Notes: generated by a model from the letters alone, not told the origin. 64,000 nucleotides of DNA from Gnetum montanum (GCA_015680685.1 MNCI01006151.1:253348-317347); one strand, 5' to 3'; positions 35,999 through 48,075 are shown, counted from the stretch's first letter. Program-made: numbers and translations.

Positions 35999-36879
35999 TG
36001 ATGAGCAATGGGCATCCCCTATGCCCAACCATACAAATCACAAGCGTTCACTAGCAATCTAGTCTAGTTTCGTAGACTTAGTTCCTAAGTTTCCTATAGT
36101 CTTTAATCATGAATCAAGGGGTTGTATTATCATTGTCTTCATAACTCACACTTGTGGCATTAGTATGTATGGTTAAATGTAAGTTCAGGCACATGATGTC
36201 TATTTTTATAAGCATTTTTATACATTTTTTATCCTAATAGCTAGAAGAGTAAATGAAGATTTAACAATTAATTGTTTAACTACCTAGCTAATCTAGTAAC
36301 TAACTATCCTAATGTAAAGTAACCATTGCTACTTAGCATATACATCCTAAACTGGTATTAATACTACTAGGTTACCAAGTGGCTATTATTGGGTGTACCA
36401 AATATCCACTACTAGGATTACCAAGCACAATACATCCTGCTCAAAATAGTCATACTTACATTTTTATGATTACCGATATCAATTATTCAAGGCCATAAAT
36501 GTAAATTACTTTAAAAGTAAAGTGTTGGATATAAGAGGAAACTAGTCTAAGTGCTTCAATGAATATAAAAAATCTCGACTTTATTGTCATTCATGCTAAT
36601 GCATTCAAGTACATGGCATTCAAATAAAGCACCATACAATCTTTCAAATTCACACTACCACTACTCAGAGGGAAAATATTCTAATTCTGGAGAAATGAAA
36701 CTACAATGGATTCACTATGATATGAATTCTAAGTGTTCTAAATGCAAGTGACAATGAAATTTATATAGACTTTGCCTACATTAACATTGATGCATCTACG
36801 TTAATGCATCTAACCATTCATCAACAAGGATATGTCAACGGGGTCGCATCGACGCAACCTATTTAAGTAGTACTCATCA
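35999..36879 (-). repeat. LTR of element C (881 bp), partner LTR not found
   Basis: TGATGA at 35,999 and TCATCA ending at 36,879, with the family's U5 GGTAA motifs (36,368-36,432) and a short U3 repeat cluster (about 36,785-36,860). With the adjacent primer site it is a 5' LTR of a minus-strand element. No matching 3' LTR is visible to the left before EPRV copy 3, so the element is truncated or was rearranged. Confidence 0.85.
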
Positions 36880-37948
36880 ACTTTCTAAAAATTAATGTTA
36901 GTACCATCCATGGATTATGGCATCTTCTAGCATGATATTTATAGTTCATATGGTGGAGTGTTGGGCATAATCATCACTAGTTAGTTGCAAAATATTATGA
37001 ACACTTTTTTAAGTCTTCAAAATTAACACTAGCAATCAAGAATGGAAACCAAGAAACACTTAATATGATTCAAGCACTTCAAAATGAATATGAGGAGAAA
37101 AGTAAACAATTTAAAAGTGTTGTAATGACATTGAATGAAGCATATGTGGCTAATCTATTTAAAGCATATTAGGAAATGAAACATTTAAAAAAAAAACAAC
37201 TCAAAGATCAATAGTTCATGATAGAACTTGAAGGACCCTTGCCAAAAATCATCACAAATAAAGAGTTGGTACTAAATCTAAAGTGACACTAGCCAACAAC
37301 TGATTAAAGGATAAACAAACCCAAGAAAAGTTTTTGAGGAAGCTCTATCTTTCATTCCCACCAATCCCAGGAATGTAAATTCTATAGTACAAGATGCTCC
37401 TGTTCTTAATTATTCCCAAATTTCTAGTGATGACTTATTGAATATGGATATTTGATGTACTGATGAAGGAGTAATAAATAAAATTATGATTTTTTTCATA
37501 TAAAAATATTTATTCTCTCTAAGTAAAGGGGAGAAACATGAAAATAAGTGTTGATTTTATTCATGTCAAGCCAACATGGATTCCTCTAAAAATTTATTCC
37601 ATGTTTAAAAATCAACACTCACGTGAAAATAATATAATAATTTGCATAGAACCATTCTTGAGATCAAAGGGAAATGTTAATTGATAACCCAAGACATCAA
37701 TACTAAACTAATCCCATGAAATACTATTTATGTGTATTATAACAAACTCAAAACAATTAAGAAAAAGTTACAAAATAATTTGCGTATATCCAAAAAGAAG
37801 ATATAGAAGACAAGTACAATTTATGTGAAATACATAGAACATTATCTATGTAAAGATCAAATGATGAAACCCATTTACACATAAATTAAATGAGCCTATA
37901 GAAAGCATGGTGCTTATAGGTTGATGAAGAAAAAAATGTCATGAAGAA
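36880..37948. other. 1.1 kb AT-rich unclassified sequence with a nested hairpin
   Basis: A plus-strand frame near 36,990-37,300 reads as a lysine-rich, partly coiled-coil-like segment with stops, unassigned. At 37,547-37,558 and 37,607-37,618 lie 12-base perfect inverted arms, with a second 7-base pair inside (37,574-37,580 with 37,598-37,604). No gene was supported. Confidence 0.4.
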
Positions 37949-38100
37949 GAAAATTGTGCAGATGGAAAGCCGACACTCCGTGACAACAAAACTAACTCCA
38001 AAAGCAGCTGGAATACTTCGGGGAAAATTGTGCAGATGGAAAGCGAGAATCCGTGACAACAAAACCAACTCCAAAAGCAGATGGAAGGAATACTTCGGGG
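37949..38100. repeat. Tandem duplication, 74 and 78 bp units
   Basis: Units start at 37,949 and 38,023 with GAAAATTGTGCAGATGGAAA and end in ATACTTCGGGG. They differ by small indels, so the 62-codon open frame across them reads the two copies in different frames and is unlikely to be coding. Confidence 0.9.
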
Positions 38101-40239
38101 AAGAGAGCATGTGCATGGACCAACTATAAACAGTGATGGATGGACAAGCTGGAAACATTATCTATGTTGACTTGGGGCAATGAAAACCAAAACCGTGAAA
38201 GAAATAAAGAAGGTGAGATCTGTCTCGGTGAAGAATGAGAGATGTACAAACTACATTGGAGGATTAAAACCATGCTGAGAAAAAGGTAAACAAATTAATC
38301 AAATAATCGTTCATTATATACAAGACTACTGTAAATAGTAAATGTCACGGAGTCTTAACTAATGAATTGAGTGAGGGAACAGGAATCTTTAGATGAAGCA
38401 ATTGTCAAATTAGGAACACAACACGAAACGTGAACCCAGGACACCAGAGGAGAAGTAAGAATGCAAGATCCACGGAAAATGCAGGATCAACAATGAAGCA
38501 CACAAGAAACAAAAGCATTCGTGATATTTAGAAACAAAGAAACACAGCCAAATCGGCTAACAAAGAGTAACAAATTTAATTCTAGTTTTTTGGTCTCAAC
38601 ACTTCAGCCTACCTAGTTAGCAGCTATCCGGGGAAAATTCTACAGGTTAGACTCGCCTTGTAGTAAATAAACCCGTCAATGTTAGGGCAGAGCGACTCTC
38701 TATAAGATTCTAATTTATTTTACTTCGTGTTTCGCTTTCTTTGTGACGTTGATTCATTGTATGGATTTTTGCTTATTTTGCTGGAAAAGTAGTATTTTCG
38801 TTATTGCCGACACCGTAAAGTTTGTTGCGCCATGAGACGTTGCGATTCGTTCCAATATTTAACCCAATCACCTGCGTTTTTTATGCTGATGGCTTCAAAC
38901 TTGGGTGCGCTGAAGCTGTGAAAGCAACGCCTTATCTTGTAATTGCATTACCTTACGAACTCCATCGTTTATTAAAGAAAACGATGGCAAAGCAAAATTT
39001 GGATTTATGGCTGGCTTCTCAACTAGCCTGATGCAAGCATAAATAAACTTCCAACGAACTATAAAGTAACGAAGACCTGCAGCGCACAAAAACTTTTGAG
39101 AAATTCATGAACTAACAATTGGATATTAGGTTTGTGGCCAGGAATTCAAGTCAAAATGGAATAATAGTATTACGCAAAGATAACACGTTAGGCTTGAAAT
39201 TTGGACACTGGGTTACGCGCGCGCGCAGTAAATAGCGGTCTTGATAATTAATTAATTAGTTTATCGATGGTTACATGTTTGTCAAAATGGAAAGCGTTAA
39301 AGGCGTTGGAGAGAGGTTTTCATTGGAAACGTTGGTTTTCGTGCTATACAGCAATATTAAAAATTTTGTCCTAGTTGAGCCGTTCACCAGAATCTATGTC
39401 ATTGCTAGCGTCCTCCATCTGTTAATATTTTTAATATTAATTAAAGTGTTGTAGTGCATACCACGGTCCATTTTTCATTGTTAAAATCTTTTCTAGTTGA
39501 CTCAGCTAGGGAGGTAAACATTTTGTCAAATTTGTACTTCTCCGTTTTTTTCAGAGCTTATTTAATTAATTTGTTTTAAATATTTGATATAACTTTAAAA
39601 TATTATTTAGAAAAGATTATCATTTAGAGGTTCAATACTCATCTCACCAAACTGGTCCTGGGAGGGTGGTAGATGAGCGAAAGCCTAATCTCTAGTTTTG
39701 TTTTATGTTAAAGCCTATTGAATTAGTTTGTTTTAAATATTTTATATACTTTAAAAATACTATTTAAAAAAAAGGATGATCATCCAAAGGTTCAATGCCC
39801 ATCCTCCTAAAGTGGGGTCCTTTCTTTCTAATGAGGTTCAATGCTTATCTTACTAAAGTGGGTCCTTTCAGGTTGCACCTAGGCTCAAACCTAGGTCTTA
39901 TTGAGATCACTTCGTTTCAAATAGCATTAAATACAAATTAACTTTAAAAGGTAAAGGACAACAAAATTTGTATCATTGTGTTCAAATTATAATAATCTAA
40001 CAATGTAAAATTTCATTAGAAAACCATGCGGCTTATTTGCCATCATTATTTTTTTAATGATCTTTCGCTTTACATAAATAAAACATGGCGAAAAAGGCTC
40101 CACAAAAAGTATTTTGCGTCAGGTCCACCAATGCATGGGACAGTCAAGTTATCATTATTCATTAGGAGGAGGCTCACGGATAAAAGCAGCAAAAGCTTGC
40201 TACTTGACAAACGAGCACTATATACGGAGAAAGACTGGG
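38101..40239. other. Intergenic sequence 3' of the first dioxygenase gene
   Basis: No gene was supported; the open frame 38,822-39,031 has no recognisable domain. It holds a (CG)n run near 39,217-39,227 and two copies of a dispersed short repeat (about 39,600-39,880). Base composition is less AT-biased than the transposon blocks, fitting single-copy DNA. Confidence 0.5.
39600..39880 (-). repeat. Dispersed short repeat, two degenerate copies
   Basis: About 39,605-39,710 and 39,765-39,880 share a TTTA-AAAAGGAT-ATCAT opening and GGTTCAAT-CTCAT-CTA phrases. The reverse complement of the first matches 44,740-44,830 (TTTCACTCATCTACCAACCC). Within the second copy the phrase GGTTCAATGC to GGTCCTTTC occurs twice. 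It may be a SINE or MITE-like family; ends were not defined. Confidence 0.45.
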
Positions 40240-41931
40240 TTAAGTTAAGTTAAGGCGGAGGCTGTCGATGAAGGCACGGGGCTTATAATCGGACGCAGAC
40301 AGAAACGCCAGATACTCCGCCAACGTGGTGCTCTGGTAGGCCTGAGGCTGGCGCCCGTCAACTAACTGCCCAAGCGGCGCCACCAGCGAATGCATGCCCA
40401 GGCTCAGCAACGTTGCCACCGACAGACGCCGACACGTCGAACTGGTAACGACCCGATGCATGATACTGCGGTATCGGCCGTTGCTCAGGATCTCTACCAG
40501 ATCCCCCACGTTGATCACCAAAGCTCCGTCCACCGGCTCCACCGCGGCCCATTCCTCCTCCTCCCCTTCTTCTTCTTCATTATTATTGTTGATATTGTTG
40601 TTGTTGTTGAATGCAGGAGTTACTCGTCTTTGGCGCATGATCTGAAGTCCCCCCACCGAGTCCTGCGCCAGGATTGTGACGCAGCCGACGTCCGTGTGCG
40701 GTGGGATGCCGAATGTCAGTTCCGGCTCCGGGCAGGCCGGGTAGTAGTTGTGAACCGTCATGTGGCTGCCCGCCTTGAGCTCGTTTAACACCTGCTCGGC
40801 CTCCCGTCCCCCTCCCAGACTCTCCATCACTGCCTCCATTATCCTCACCCCCAGGGCCTTTGTCGCTATCGTATATTCGCATGTTACCCTCCTGCACATA
40901 TCATAAGTAATTTATCATCGTTATTATCAGCATCACCGTGGCTTCAGCTTGTTTAACCTCTATAGCGTATGTGCTGGGTATGTGCAGAGAAGATAAGACA
41001 AAGAAAATTAGATAATAAGCTTGCTTTATCACTGTTTCAGCACGTCAAAAAACGAAAGCCTTCCAAATAAACAAAGATGATTCTAAAAGAAGTGACTGCA
41101 TTTATCGGGCAGGGTAGATGATGACGATGATAAACTGTAGAATTACAAATTAGTTTGTTTCGAGTAAAACATATGCTTTCATGTTATATTATTCAAATAC
41201 TTCTTGGATGAGAATAATAACAATACACAAAGTTTTTGGAGCTGGTTGGTGTTCAAGGGATGGAACCTGTAATCCGGAGGAGAAGATGGCCACAGAAGCA
41301 TCATCTCCCGGAGGGGACTGCAGTAGACTTTGAGGAAGTCCCGCCACGCGAAGACTCGATCCTTGGTCTGGTTCAGGCTGGTGCCGCATCGAACCGGCCT
41401 GCTAATGTCGTCCGACATGAATTCCCTCCGCTCCTGCTCCGGCTGCTCGAAGAACTCCGCCGTCACTCGCAGCATGTCCCGTATCAGCCGCTTCGGAATT
41501 CCATGGTTCACCACCTGAACATTTATAGATCGATTATCAAGACCCAACAGGGTAACAACACATATCTATGCTCCTGAAACTGATGCGGTGGATAGCACCA
41601 AAACAGTATGAGTGAAACGTAATAAAATCTTAGTTTCAGTTTGACATGACAGTAACATGATAGCATTCAGAGCTGGGGTGTGTATTACCTGAAAGAAGCC
41701 CCATTCGCGGCAAGCGCGGCCGATTTCCTGAACAAGTTGAGGGCCTTGCAAGGCCGCCATATCAATGACAGGCAGAGTAACTGCCGAGTTCTGCATGAGA
41801 GGTCGAACATAGGGGCGTTCCGAGACAGGCAGAACAAACTTGTTAGGCAATTTGCCGACGCCTCTGTCGGCCAAAATCTTGACGCTTTTGGCGAAGCACG
41901 GCGATGAAGCATCTGGAACCTCCACGGCCAT
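40240..41931 (-). CDS. Fe(II)/2-oxoglutarate-dependent dioxygenase (380 aa, three exons)
   Basis: Exons 41,931-41,689, 41,514-41,267 and 40,891-40,240 join with GT-AG introns of 174 and 375 bp to 1,143 nt. ATG 41,931 is chosen because it aligns with the start of the paralogue at 48,519; an in-frame ATG at 42,051 would add 40 residues. Domains: N-terminal DIOX_N (about residues 50-160, with LPVIDMAAL and EIGRACREWGFFQVVNHGI) and the C-terminal jelly roll. Iron ligands are H229, D231 and H309; 2-oxoglutarate is bound by R319 and S321 (R-L-S). Y214 follows the NYYP pattern. Residues 250-277 are an Asn/Glu-rich insert. The likely class is plant DOXC, nearest by eye to At2g36690-type and DMR6-like oxygenases; substrate unknown. 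Such enzymes are soluble and hydroxylate small hormones or specialised metabolites. Confidence 0.95.
40552..40635 (-). repeat. Coding trinucleotide microsatellite in the dioxygenase jelly roll
   Basis: AAC/AAT and GAA/GAG codon runs encode residues 250-277, with 9 Asn and 8 or more Glu, between the strand ending GGLQIM and the conserved W278. The paralogue has 11 different residues at this place. The frame is kept. Confidence 0.9.
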
Positions 41932-42150
41932 CGGCAATATTGCAGCTCTATGTCCTGAATCGATCCTCGATCGATCGAATGGCGAGAATATTTTAAAAAA
42001 GCCTCTGGCAATGAGCGGAAGATGCAAAGAAGAATGGGTGTGCATAAACAAATAAATAAGCAGGGAGGGCAGGGAAGGGGCTTTCTGCTAGAAATGATGA
42101 TGATTATGATGAAACAGGACATCACGGCATTGACGAACCGGGTTCGGATG

Positions 42151-42159
42151 GACTTTGAC
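42151..42159 (-). promoter_or_regulatory. GTCAAAGTC box upstream of the first dioxygenase gene
   Basis: The sense-strand 9-mer GTCAAAGTC lies about 220 bases before the start codon and contains a W-box-type TTGAC on the opposite strand. The identical 9-mer occurs in the same orientation upstream of the paralogue (48,252-48,260). No good TATA box was found; a weak TTATTTATTTG lies at about 42,044-42,054. Confidence 0.45.
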
Positions 42160-42278
42160 TGTGCCGGCGGTGACACGCGTTTTGAATTCAGGGAAAGTCG
42201 CAGCATCCGGCGTGGCCAATCAGCGACTTGGCGGTGCGTCCTTGGCTCTTGTCGCGGAGTTTTTGGGTCTGCGTGGGA

Positions 42279-42287
42279 TGACGTGGC
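42279..42287 (-). promoter_or_regulatory. TGACGTGGC box (bZIP-type) upstream of the first dioxygenase gene
   Basis: The 9-mer TGACGTGGC (plus strand here, antisense to the gene) combines a TGACG core with ACGTGGC, a known bZIP/TGA/ABRE-type site. It lies about 350 bases upstream of the ATG. The same 9-mer is 444 bases upstream of the paralogue. Confidence 0.45.
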
Positions 42288-44106
42288 AGGCAAATTTCAG
42301 GCATGCGGTGGACAGAATAATAACCAACCATTTCAACCAATGGTATGCGCCCCTCGCCAACGTCTACCACGCGGCCAGCTCATGCTACGCGCTTCCAAAG
42401 CACGCAGACGAGATGGACATGATTTTCTTATTTTTGGTCATGTAAATTCACTAAATTGTCATTGATCAATGCGCGTTTCCAGTGTTTCCGCTCCGTACGA
42501 ATGACTACCCGCCCTTATTTACTGGTGGGTAGCACTGTTAATACGTCATATCTACCTTTCTATGAGTAACTTTTAAAGAAAAACTCGAATGCCCGATCAA
42601 CTTCTTTGAGTGAAAAAATTTAGATAGAAATACTTTAACCTTCAACTTCTTGCTTATTGTTCAAAGCTCACGTGCCTATTTTACCTATTTGAATGAGAGT
42701 CAACTTTATTTGATTTAAATAAGTGTTTTTAGGTCCCACCCCTATTTATCATTATTTAAATAAAATAATTGTAGGTATTCCTACCAATAGGCTGACACAT
42801 AAGCATGGCTGAAGATGGTCATTGAAGATGCATGCACTAGCACAATGAGCATACATGCTAGTTAAAGGCACAATATAGGTGATTCCAACAAAGTAAGGAC
42901 TAAGCATACAAAACAAAAGGCACATTGTAGAGGGGAAGCCCCTTACCAAAGAGAAATTAAAAACGACGAAAATACTCTTATTATTGTTAGAATACTCTTG
43001 TAGTAGGCCACATCAACCGTACAATATGAATAAGAGTTATACTACCACACTAGCTTAGAGTTTCCTTTAGTCTTTCAAAAATAAATAAAGGAAAAAAAAA
43101 AAGAAAAGAAAAACACTAGCATTATCCATGACTTTAACTATGTTGAAGCATTGTAGCGATCCTTGACAATGGAAGGAAATAAATATAGATAATATGTATT
43201 TATTAGCTTCTTCAAGTTTGATCAATATATCAAATTTGAATATGTGTTACATGTGCTTGCACCATTGTAGATACTATAGTGATTCCATACTATTTCCCTA
43301 CATATATATCCTTATATGTATCGCCAAGAAATTACCAATTTATGTAGAACAATAAATAAGATGCTTTAAATAGAAACCTTTTCCCTGCAAATAAGGTTAG
43401 GTTAAATGAAGTTCAAACCGGACCTTAGATTATACTATGCATGGTTACATAAACCTCAAAAAAAAATGGAAAGGAGAATTAAAAACTCTTTTCCCATAAA
43501 AAGAAAAGGTTGCCAAAGAGTGTATATTATAGCATAGGCACATTACATATCTGAACATGAACAAGGCGAATAAATAAAGTAGTCACAAAAACGTGCTTAC
43601 TGGAGGTTCGAATTTTAATAAAAGTGCTTACTCTCCGGACCCACTTTTTTAGTTTTTTATAAATAAAAGTTCGTACTCCCCAGACTTGAATTGCATGGCT
43701 GTTATGGGCAGGCCGGTGAAAGCAAGCTCATGCCGTGTTGGCGACGTGCACTAGCCTCAGGTGCACGGAACTTACGATTAGTAAACGTAACTTTTAGACC
43801 ATTTCTGCTAAGACGCCGTCTTTCGATCCCTGTTTAAGTGTAGATTTGTTGAAATCTGAAGCTGCTGAGTTGGAAAGAGAACTTGATTGACAGGAAGGTA
43901 TGGCTTGGCTTTAATTCACATCAACTTTACAAACCTGTGAGTTATAAGGCAAGTAAACAATCCATAATGGTACAAGAATTTCTCTCCGTGTGTGGACCCT
44001 TAAAATTTCAATCTTTGCGGGGTAGGTTGCAATATTTTTTTCAAAAGTACCTTCAACTCGCCACCTTTATCATGATTCATTTCTAAGCCACCTTGTGACA
44101 ACCCAC

Positions 44107-44236
44107 ATAAACTATGTTTTCAACATGTTCTTTTGACATAAATTATGTTTTCAACATGCTCTTTTGACATAAATTATGTCTTCAACATGATCTTTGAGAA
44201 AAGACATTAATTATGTTTTCAACATGCTCTTCCGGC
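44107..44236. repeat. 31-bp minisatellite, four units
   Basis: Units at 44,107-44,137, 44,138-44,168, 44,169-44,205 (37 bp) and 44,206-44,236 share ATAAATTATGTTTTCAACAT with a CTCTTTTGAC-like end. Confidence 0.95.
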
Positions 44237-44689
44237 ACGTTTTTCTTATATGTTGATTTATCTTCTAATGTGGGATATGAATAATCCTGAAAAATCTAAA
44301 TTCTTGCAATTTTGCGTTTGTGGCTACATTTTTTTAATTTAATTGTATTTGATTTGATGGAAAAGCAATTCAATGGTCAATGATTACCTTTGGTTAAAAT
44401 AATAAAATGTCAAAAATGGAAGCTATGTTTTAAATTAAGCCATAAATTTTATGAATGGTTAAACACTACATGTGAAGTGGGGATGGCTACTACAAATGTA
44501 TATAATATGTAATTCTTTTTATTGGAGGACATAAATGATTATAATATTGAATAGAATAGTTATGGCATTGAATAAGTTTTGGTTGATGCAATTTGATAAT
44601 ATTCAGTGTATGTATATAAGTGTAATTTAATCTAAATAGAACATGTCAAATGAGTAAGGACAATTATTTGGAGTGATAGTAAGGTGTTT

Positions 44690-44860
44690 ATTTTTCAAGC
44701 CAAAGACTTACTTTGGGGCTTGGGTACAACCACTGAAAGAGGTTAGACTTTCACTCATCTACCAACCCAACCATCCTAGATCTCACTTAGCAGGATGAAC
44801 AATGTGGCTCAGGGTGATGATCCTTTTCTTTAGAACATGTTAGATGAGCATATCTTTTGT
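44690..44860 (+). repeat. Dispersed short repeat copy, inverted relative to 39,600-39,710
   Basis: The TTAGACTTTCACTCATCTAC phrase and a following GATGATCCTTTTCTTTAG phrase match the reverse complement of the sequence at about 39,605-39,700. Confidence 0.45.
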
Positions 44861-45778
44861 AAATCAACTACTCTCTGAAGTACTAGAGGAATGAAAGGTA
44901 AAATAAAAGCAAGATTTTTAAGTAGAATGTCTTTCACACATAGGACTCTCAAATTAACATTATCATGGGGTCTTTATATCATTTATATAGACACACCAAG
45001 ACAAAAGATAAATAACCTGACAATCTTTCCTAAAAGAATGCTTAATGATTTTCACTAAAATGGCCTTCAATGAACAACTAAATATATAATAATAGTTTGC
45101 TAGGGCTTGTTCGGCTACAATTCATCACATAGGTTGTTTTGGCTGCAAAGGCCAATTATCACTTGCTTAACTTTGTCACAAAAAATAAGTAATTATTTGT
45201 AGAATGATGGGCCAAGAGATTAACTTTTTCACATTGAATTATTATAGTGAATTACTAACCCAAATTTTAATACTCAACAAATGCCATGGCAAGAATTGTT
45301 TAACAGTGATTTTGATTTTTATTTTCAAGATGAAAACTAATTCTATGATTTCATTAATTTGAAAAATAAAAGAATTCTCTAAACCAAATAATAGATATAT
45401 ATATATATCATAAATATATAACTGAACTAGTGATAAGATTCTCATTTATATTTGGTTGGTCTATGTAAACACCACTAGTGTAACTTATGAGTGTTTACTT
45501 TGAATATTGATAATCAAAATACTTGGAAAAATCACAATAGGTAGCAACTTTAAATTTATAGATTGCATTTCCATTCAATAACATTTTTAGGTTTTTACTC
45601 ATTGGGAAACAACATATCACAAAGTGCCCTATTATAAGGGCTTAACATAAAAATTACCCCATGATTTAAGTTGGTCAATTCATAGAAATACCTTAACTAG
45701 GAAGCAAATAGCTAACCTTCTCATTAGACACTAATTTATGATATAGTAACTTGAAGAGAAAGTTTATTCTATATTTCT

Positions 45779-46017
45779 ACTGTCAAATACATATAACTTA
45801 ACATTAATGTTTACTTTATATTTTTGTTATTTAAAAAAATAAAATACTAATAAAATTTGAATTTGAATTGCAATGATTCTAGACTTTTTGAAATACAATA
45901 GATAATAACTGTCCATTACATACAACTTAACATTAATGGCTTACTTAGATTTTTATTATTTAAAAAATAAAATACTTGCAGTGATTTTCTACTTTTTAAA
46001 ATGCAATAGATAATAAA
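45779..46017. repeat. About 129-bp direct tandem duplication
   Basis: Units start at 45,779 and 45,908 with ACTGTC-A-TACATA-AACTT and end in CAATAGATAATAA. The second is shorter by an internal loss. Confidence 0.85.
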
Positions 46018-47002
46018 TTTTTTAATGCAGACATGTATGGTGAAGGATGAATAAAACGTTTACCCGTTACACTGAAAGGGTATATCACCAAGCACCGTCA
46101 CATGAGAAGTAGAGGGTGCCTTCAAAATTGATTTGAATCTACGTATGTATAATTGAAGTAGTACGGAAATGACAAGCATCACTGCGATTTAAAATTGAAT
46201 GGCGCTGTAGCGAATGGTAGCATTTTAATATATTCCAGTTCGTCACGTCTGAAATGGCATACAACTAAACCCCGGCAAAGACTTGACGAGCATGGCGTGA
46301 CGGTTTCCTTGGATATATATTCCAGCGAGCAAGATTTACTGTTGTGGAGTCCGCGTGAGCTCATGGCCTGGGTTTGTTGGGTCAGTGCTGTCCACTGCAT
46401 ACAATTGGAAATTCGGAATGAGAATTGATTTGACTTGATCAAAGACAGGATTAGTCAGGTCATGAACGGGGTGATGAAAACCAGGGGCCAGCATGGAGCA
46501 GCGATTTGCATACTACGCATCAACAAACAGCGGTGTCGCGTAGGCGGCTGAAAACCAGCACAGACTATGTCAAAGGATCACGTTTTCCATGACGCAGGTC
46601 AAGAAAAAATCGTAGCGTGCCATCAAATCGGAATGGGATGCGCCAACCCTCGAAGACAAGGACGCAGACGACAGTGGATTGACTGAACACTAGACTCTCG
46701 AATTATCTGATGGAGGGCCACAGCCTGCAAGTATAAATTTTAACCATGCCCACATTTTTTTAAATGCCTTTCTTTTTCCTTCTTTGGTGCTAAAAAACTT
46801 TCGGTTATGCTTCTCCTCCATGTGAAAATTGATAAAATGGGTTCATAGCTATCGGTTTTACAAATCCCTGATACCATGCCACTTGTTGCAAGATCGTCAC
46901 ACGATTACCGTTTCACAGGATTTAACTTGCGTATAGGACCTGCAAACTATGAGAAATTTATGTAACATTTTTTCCCACTAAATGTTGCCCTATTCAACAG
47001 TA

Positions 47003-47361
47003 AATTTGATTTGGCTTTGTTAGTGACAGATATGGTAGTCATAGTTTGTCATAATTTGTGAACTCTGCGATGGTAAATCAATTTGATTTGACTTTGTTAG
47101 TGACAGCTATGGTAGTCATAGTTTGTGAAACCTGCGATGGTACATGAATTTGATTTGGCTTTGTTAGTGATAAGTCATAGTTTGTGAAACCTGCGATGGT
47201 ACATCAATTTGATTTGGCTTTGTTAGTGATAGTCATAGTTTGTGAAATCTGCGATGGTACATCAATTTGATTTGGCTTTGTTAGTGATAGTCATAGTTTG
47301 TGAAATCGATTTGGCATTGTTACTGATAGTCATAGTTTGTGAAATCTGCGATGGTACATCA
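47003..47361. repeat. Minisatellite of six units upstream of the second dioxygenase gene
   Basis: Units begin AATTTGATTTGGCTTTGTTA at 47,003, 47,080, 47,147, 47,206 and 47,264, with a truncated sixth near 47,305. Unit length falls stepwise (77, 67, 59, 58, about 42, about 57) by internal losses in the TATGGTAGTCATAG part. Confidence 0.95.
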
Positions 47362-47413
47362 ACATTGAAGCTGATTCAAAATTGAATTAGATTTAGATAT
47401 TGGCTCTTCTGTA

Positions 47414-47439
47414 AGGAATCAAGCCGACTTGGAAATGGA
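47414..47439. repeat. 26-bp direct repeat, left copy bracketing the second dioxygenase gene
   Basis: An exact match, same orientation, to 51,707-51,732; core AATCAAGCCGACTTGGAAAT. Confidence 0.9.
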
Positions 47440-48066
47440 AAAGTTATCATATTATTTATTGCTAATTTTGATGCAAGCCAAAAACTATAAATTCTATATT
47501 TGATTCTCTTGTCGGACCTTTAAAATCAGAAAATACAGAAAATGCCACAGCCAACATAAGCAAATATAACTTTCTTTTCTGCTAAGATAGGCCAATTTGA
47601 TCCAAATTTTACACTAATTTATTCCAATTTATAGAACTTGTTACCCATTTGGCGACCCTTACAAGTTTTCAACCTATGATCATACTTAAAATCCAGAGAC
47701 AAACATTATTAAACTCATTTATTTTATCGTTATGATTGTAGCTATATCCTTGAAGCTTTTTATTTTTTACCTTTCAAAAATTAAAAAGTATATATTCAAA
47801 TACACTAAACAATGTATCACACCCACGTAACTATGGTTGAAGGGATCGTATAGTTTTGCCCTTTTTTACACTCGTGAGATTTTTACTTCTGGTGGTAAAG
47901 CACGTCACAACAAATTAACAGATTGGTCACACGCATTAATTACGACCGTAAGCTGGCTAACGAACGTCCAAATTTTTGGCCCTTGGCTCGGTCCCGGGTC
48001 ACGGGCAGATTAAGATCGGTTGCATTTCCATGTGCATGTACACCACCAACGTCGCGACAGACGAAA

Positions 48067-48075
48067 TGACGTGGC
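48067..48075 (+). promoter_or_regulatory. TGACGTGGC box upstream of the second dioxygenase gene
   Basis: The same 9-mer as at 42,279-42,287, here on the sense strand, about 444 bases before the ATG. A bZIP-type binding core. Confidence 0.45.

Larger units (their letters stand above)
42420..47002. other. Intergenic region between the two divergent dioxygenase genes, left part
   Basis: No gene was supported. It contains minisatellites listed separately, a (TA)n run at 45,393-45,410, a dispersed short repeat near 44,690-44,860 and a less AT-rich patch at 46,180-46,700 whose open frames (46,195-46,428 plus, 46,179-46,442 minus) show no domain. Confidence 0.5.

Noticed and set aside
37660-37700. 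Possible copia polypurine tract and LTR start (AAGGGAAATGTTAATTGATA)
   Set aside because: It looks suggestive, but no matching LTR end, second LTR or primer site was found nearby.
40390-40788. 132-codon open frame on the plus strand over the first dioxygenase gene, with others at 41,236-41,577 and 42,022-42,465
   Set aside because: They lie antisense to conserved dioxygenase exons or in its GC-rich leader and promoter, and show no domain of their own.
41932-42051. 40-residue N-terminal extension of the first dioxygenase from an upstream in-frame ATG
   Set aside because: The paralogue starts at the position of the inner ATG and the extra residues do not resemble a targeting peptide clearly. 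Kept only as an alternative start.
43590-43800. tRNA gene suspected from GGTTCGAAT near 43,606
   Set aside because: No acceptor stem, D arm or anticodon arm could be paired around it.
44107-47361. CRISPR-like arrays
   Set aside because: Repeats are directly tandem with no unique spacers, and the sequence is eukaryotic.
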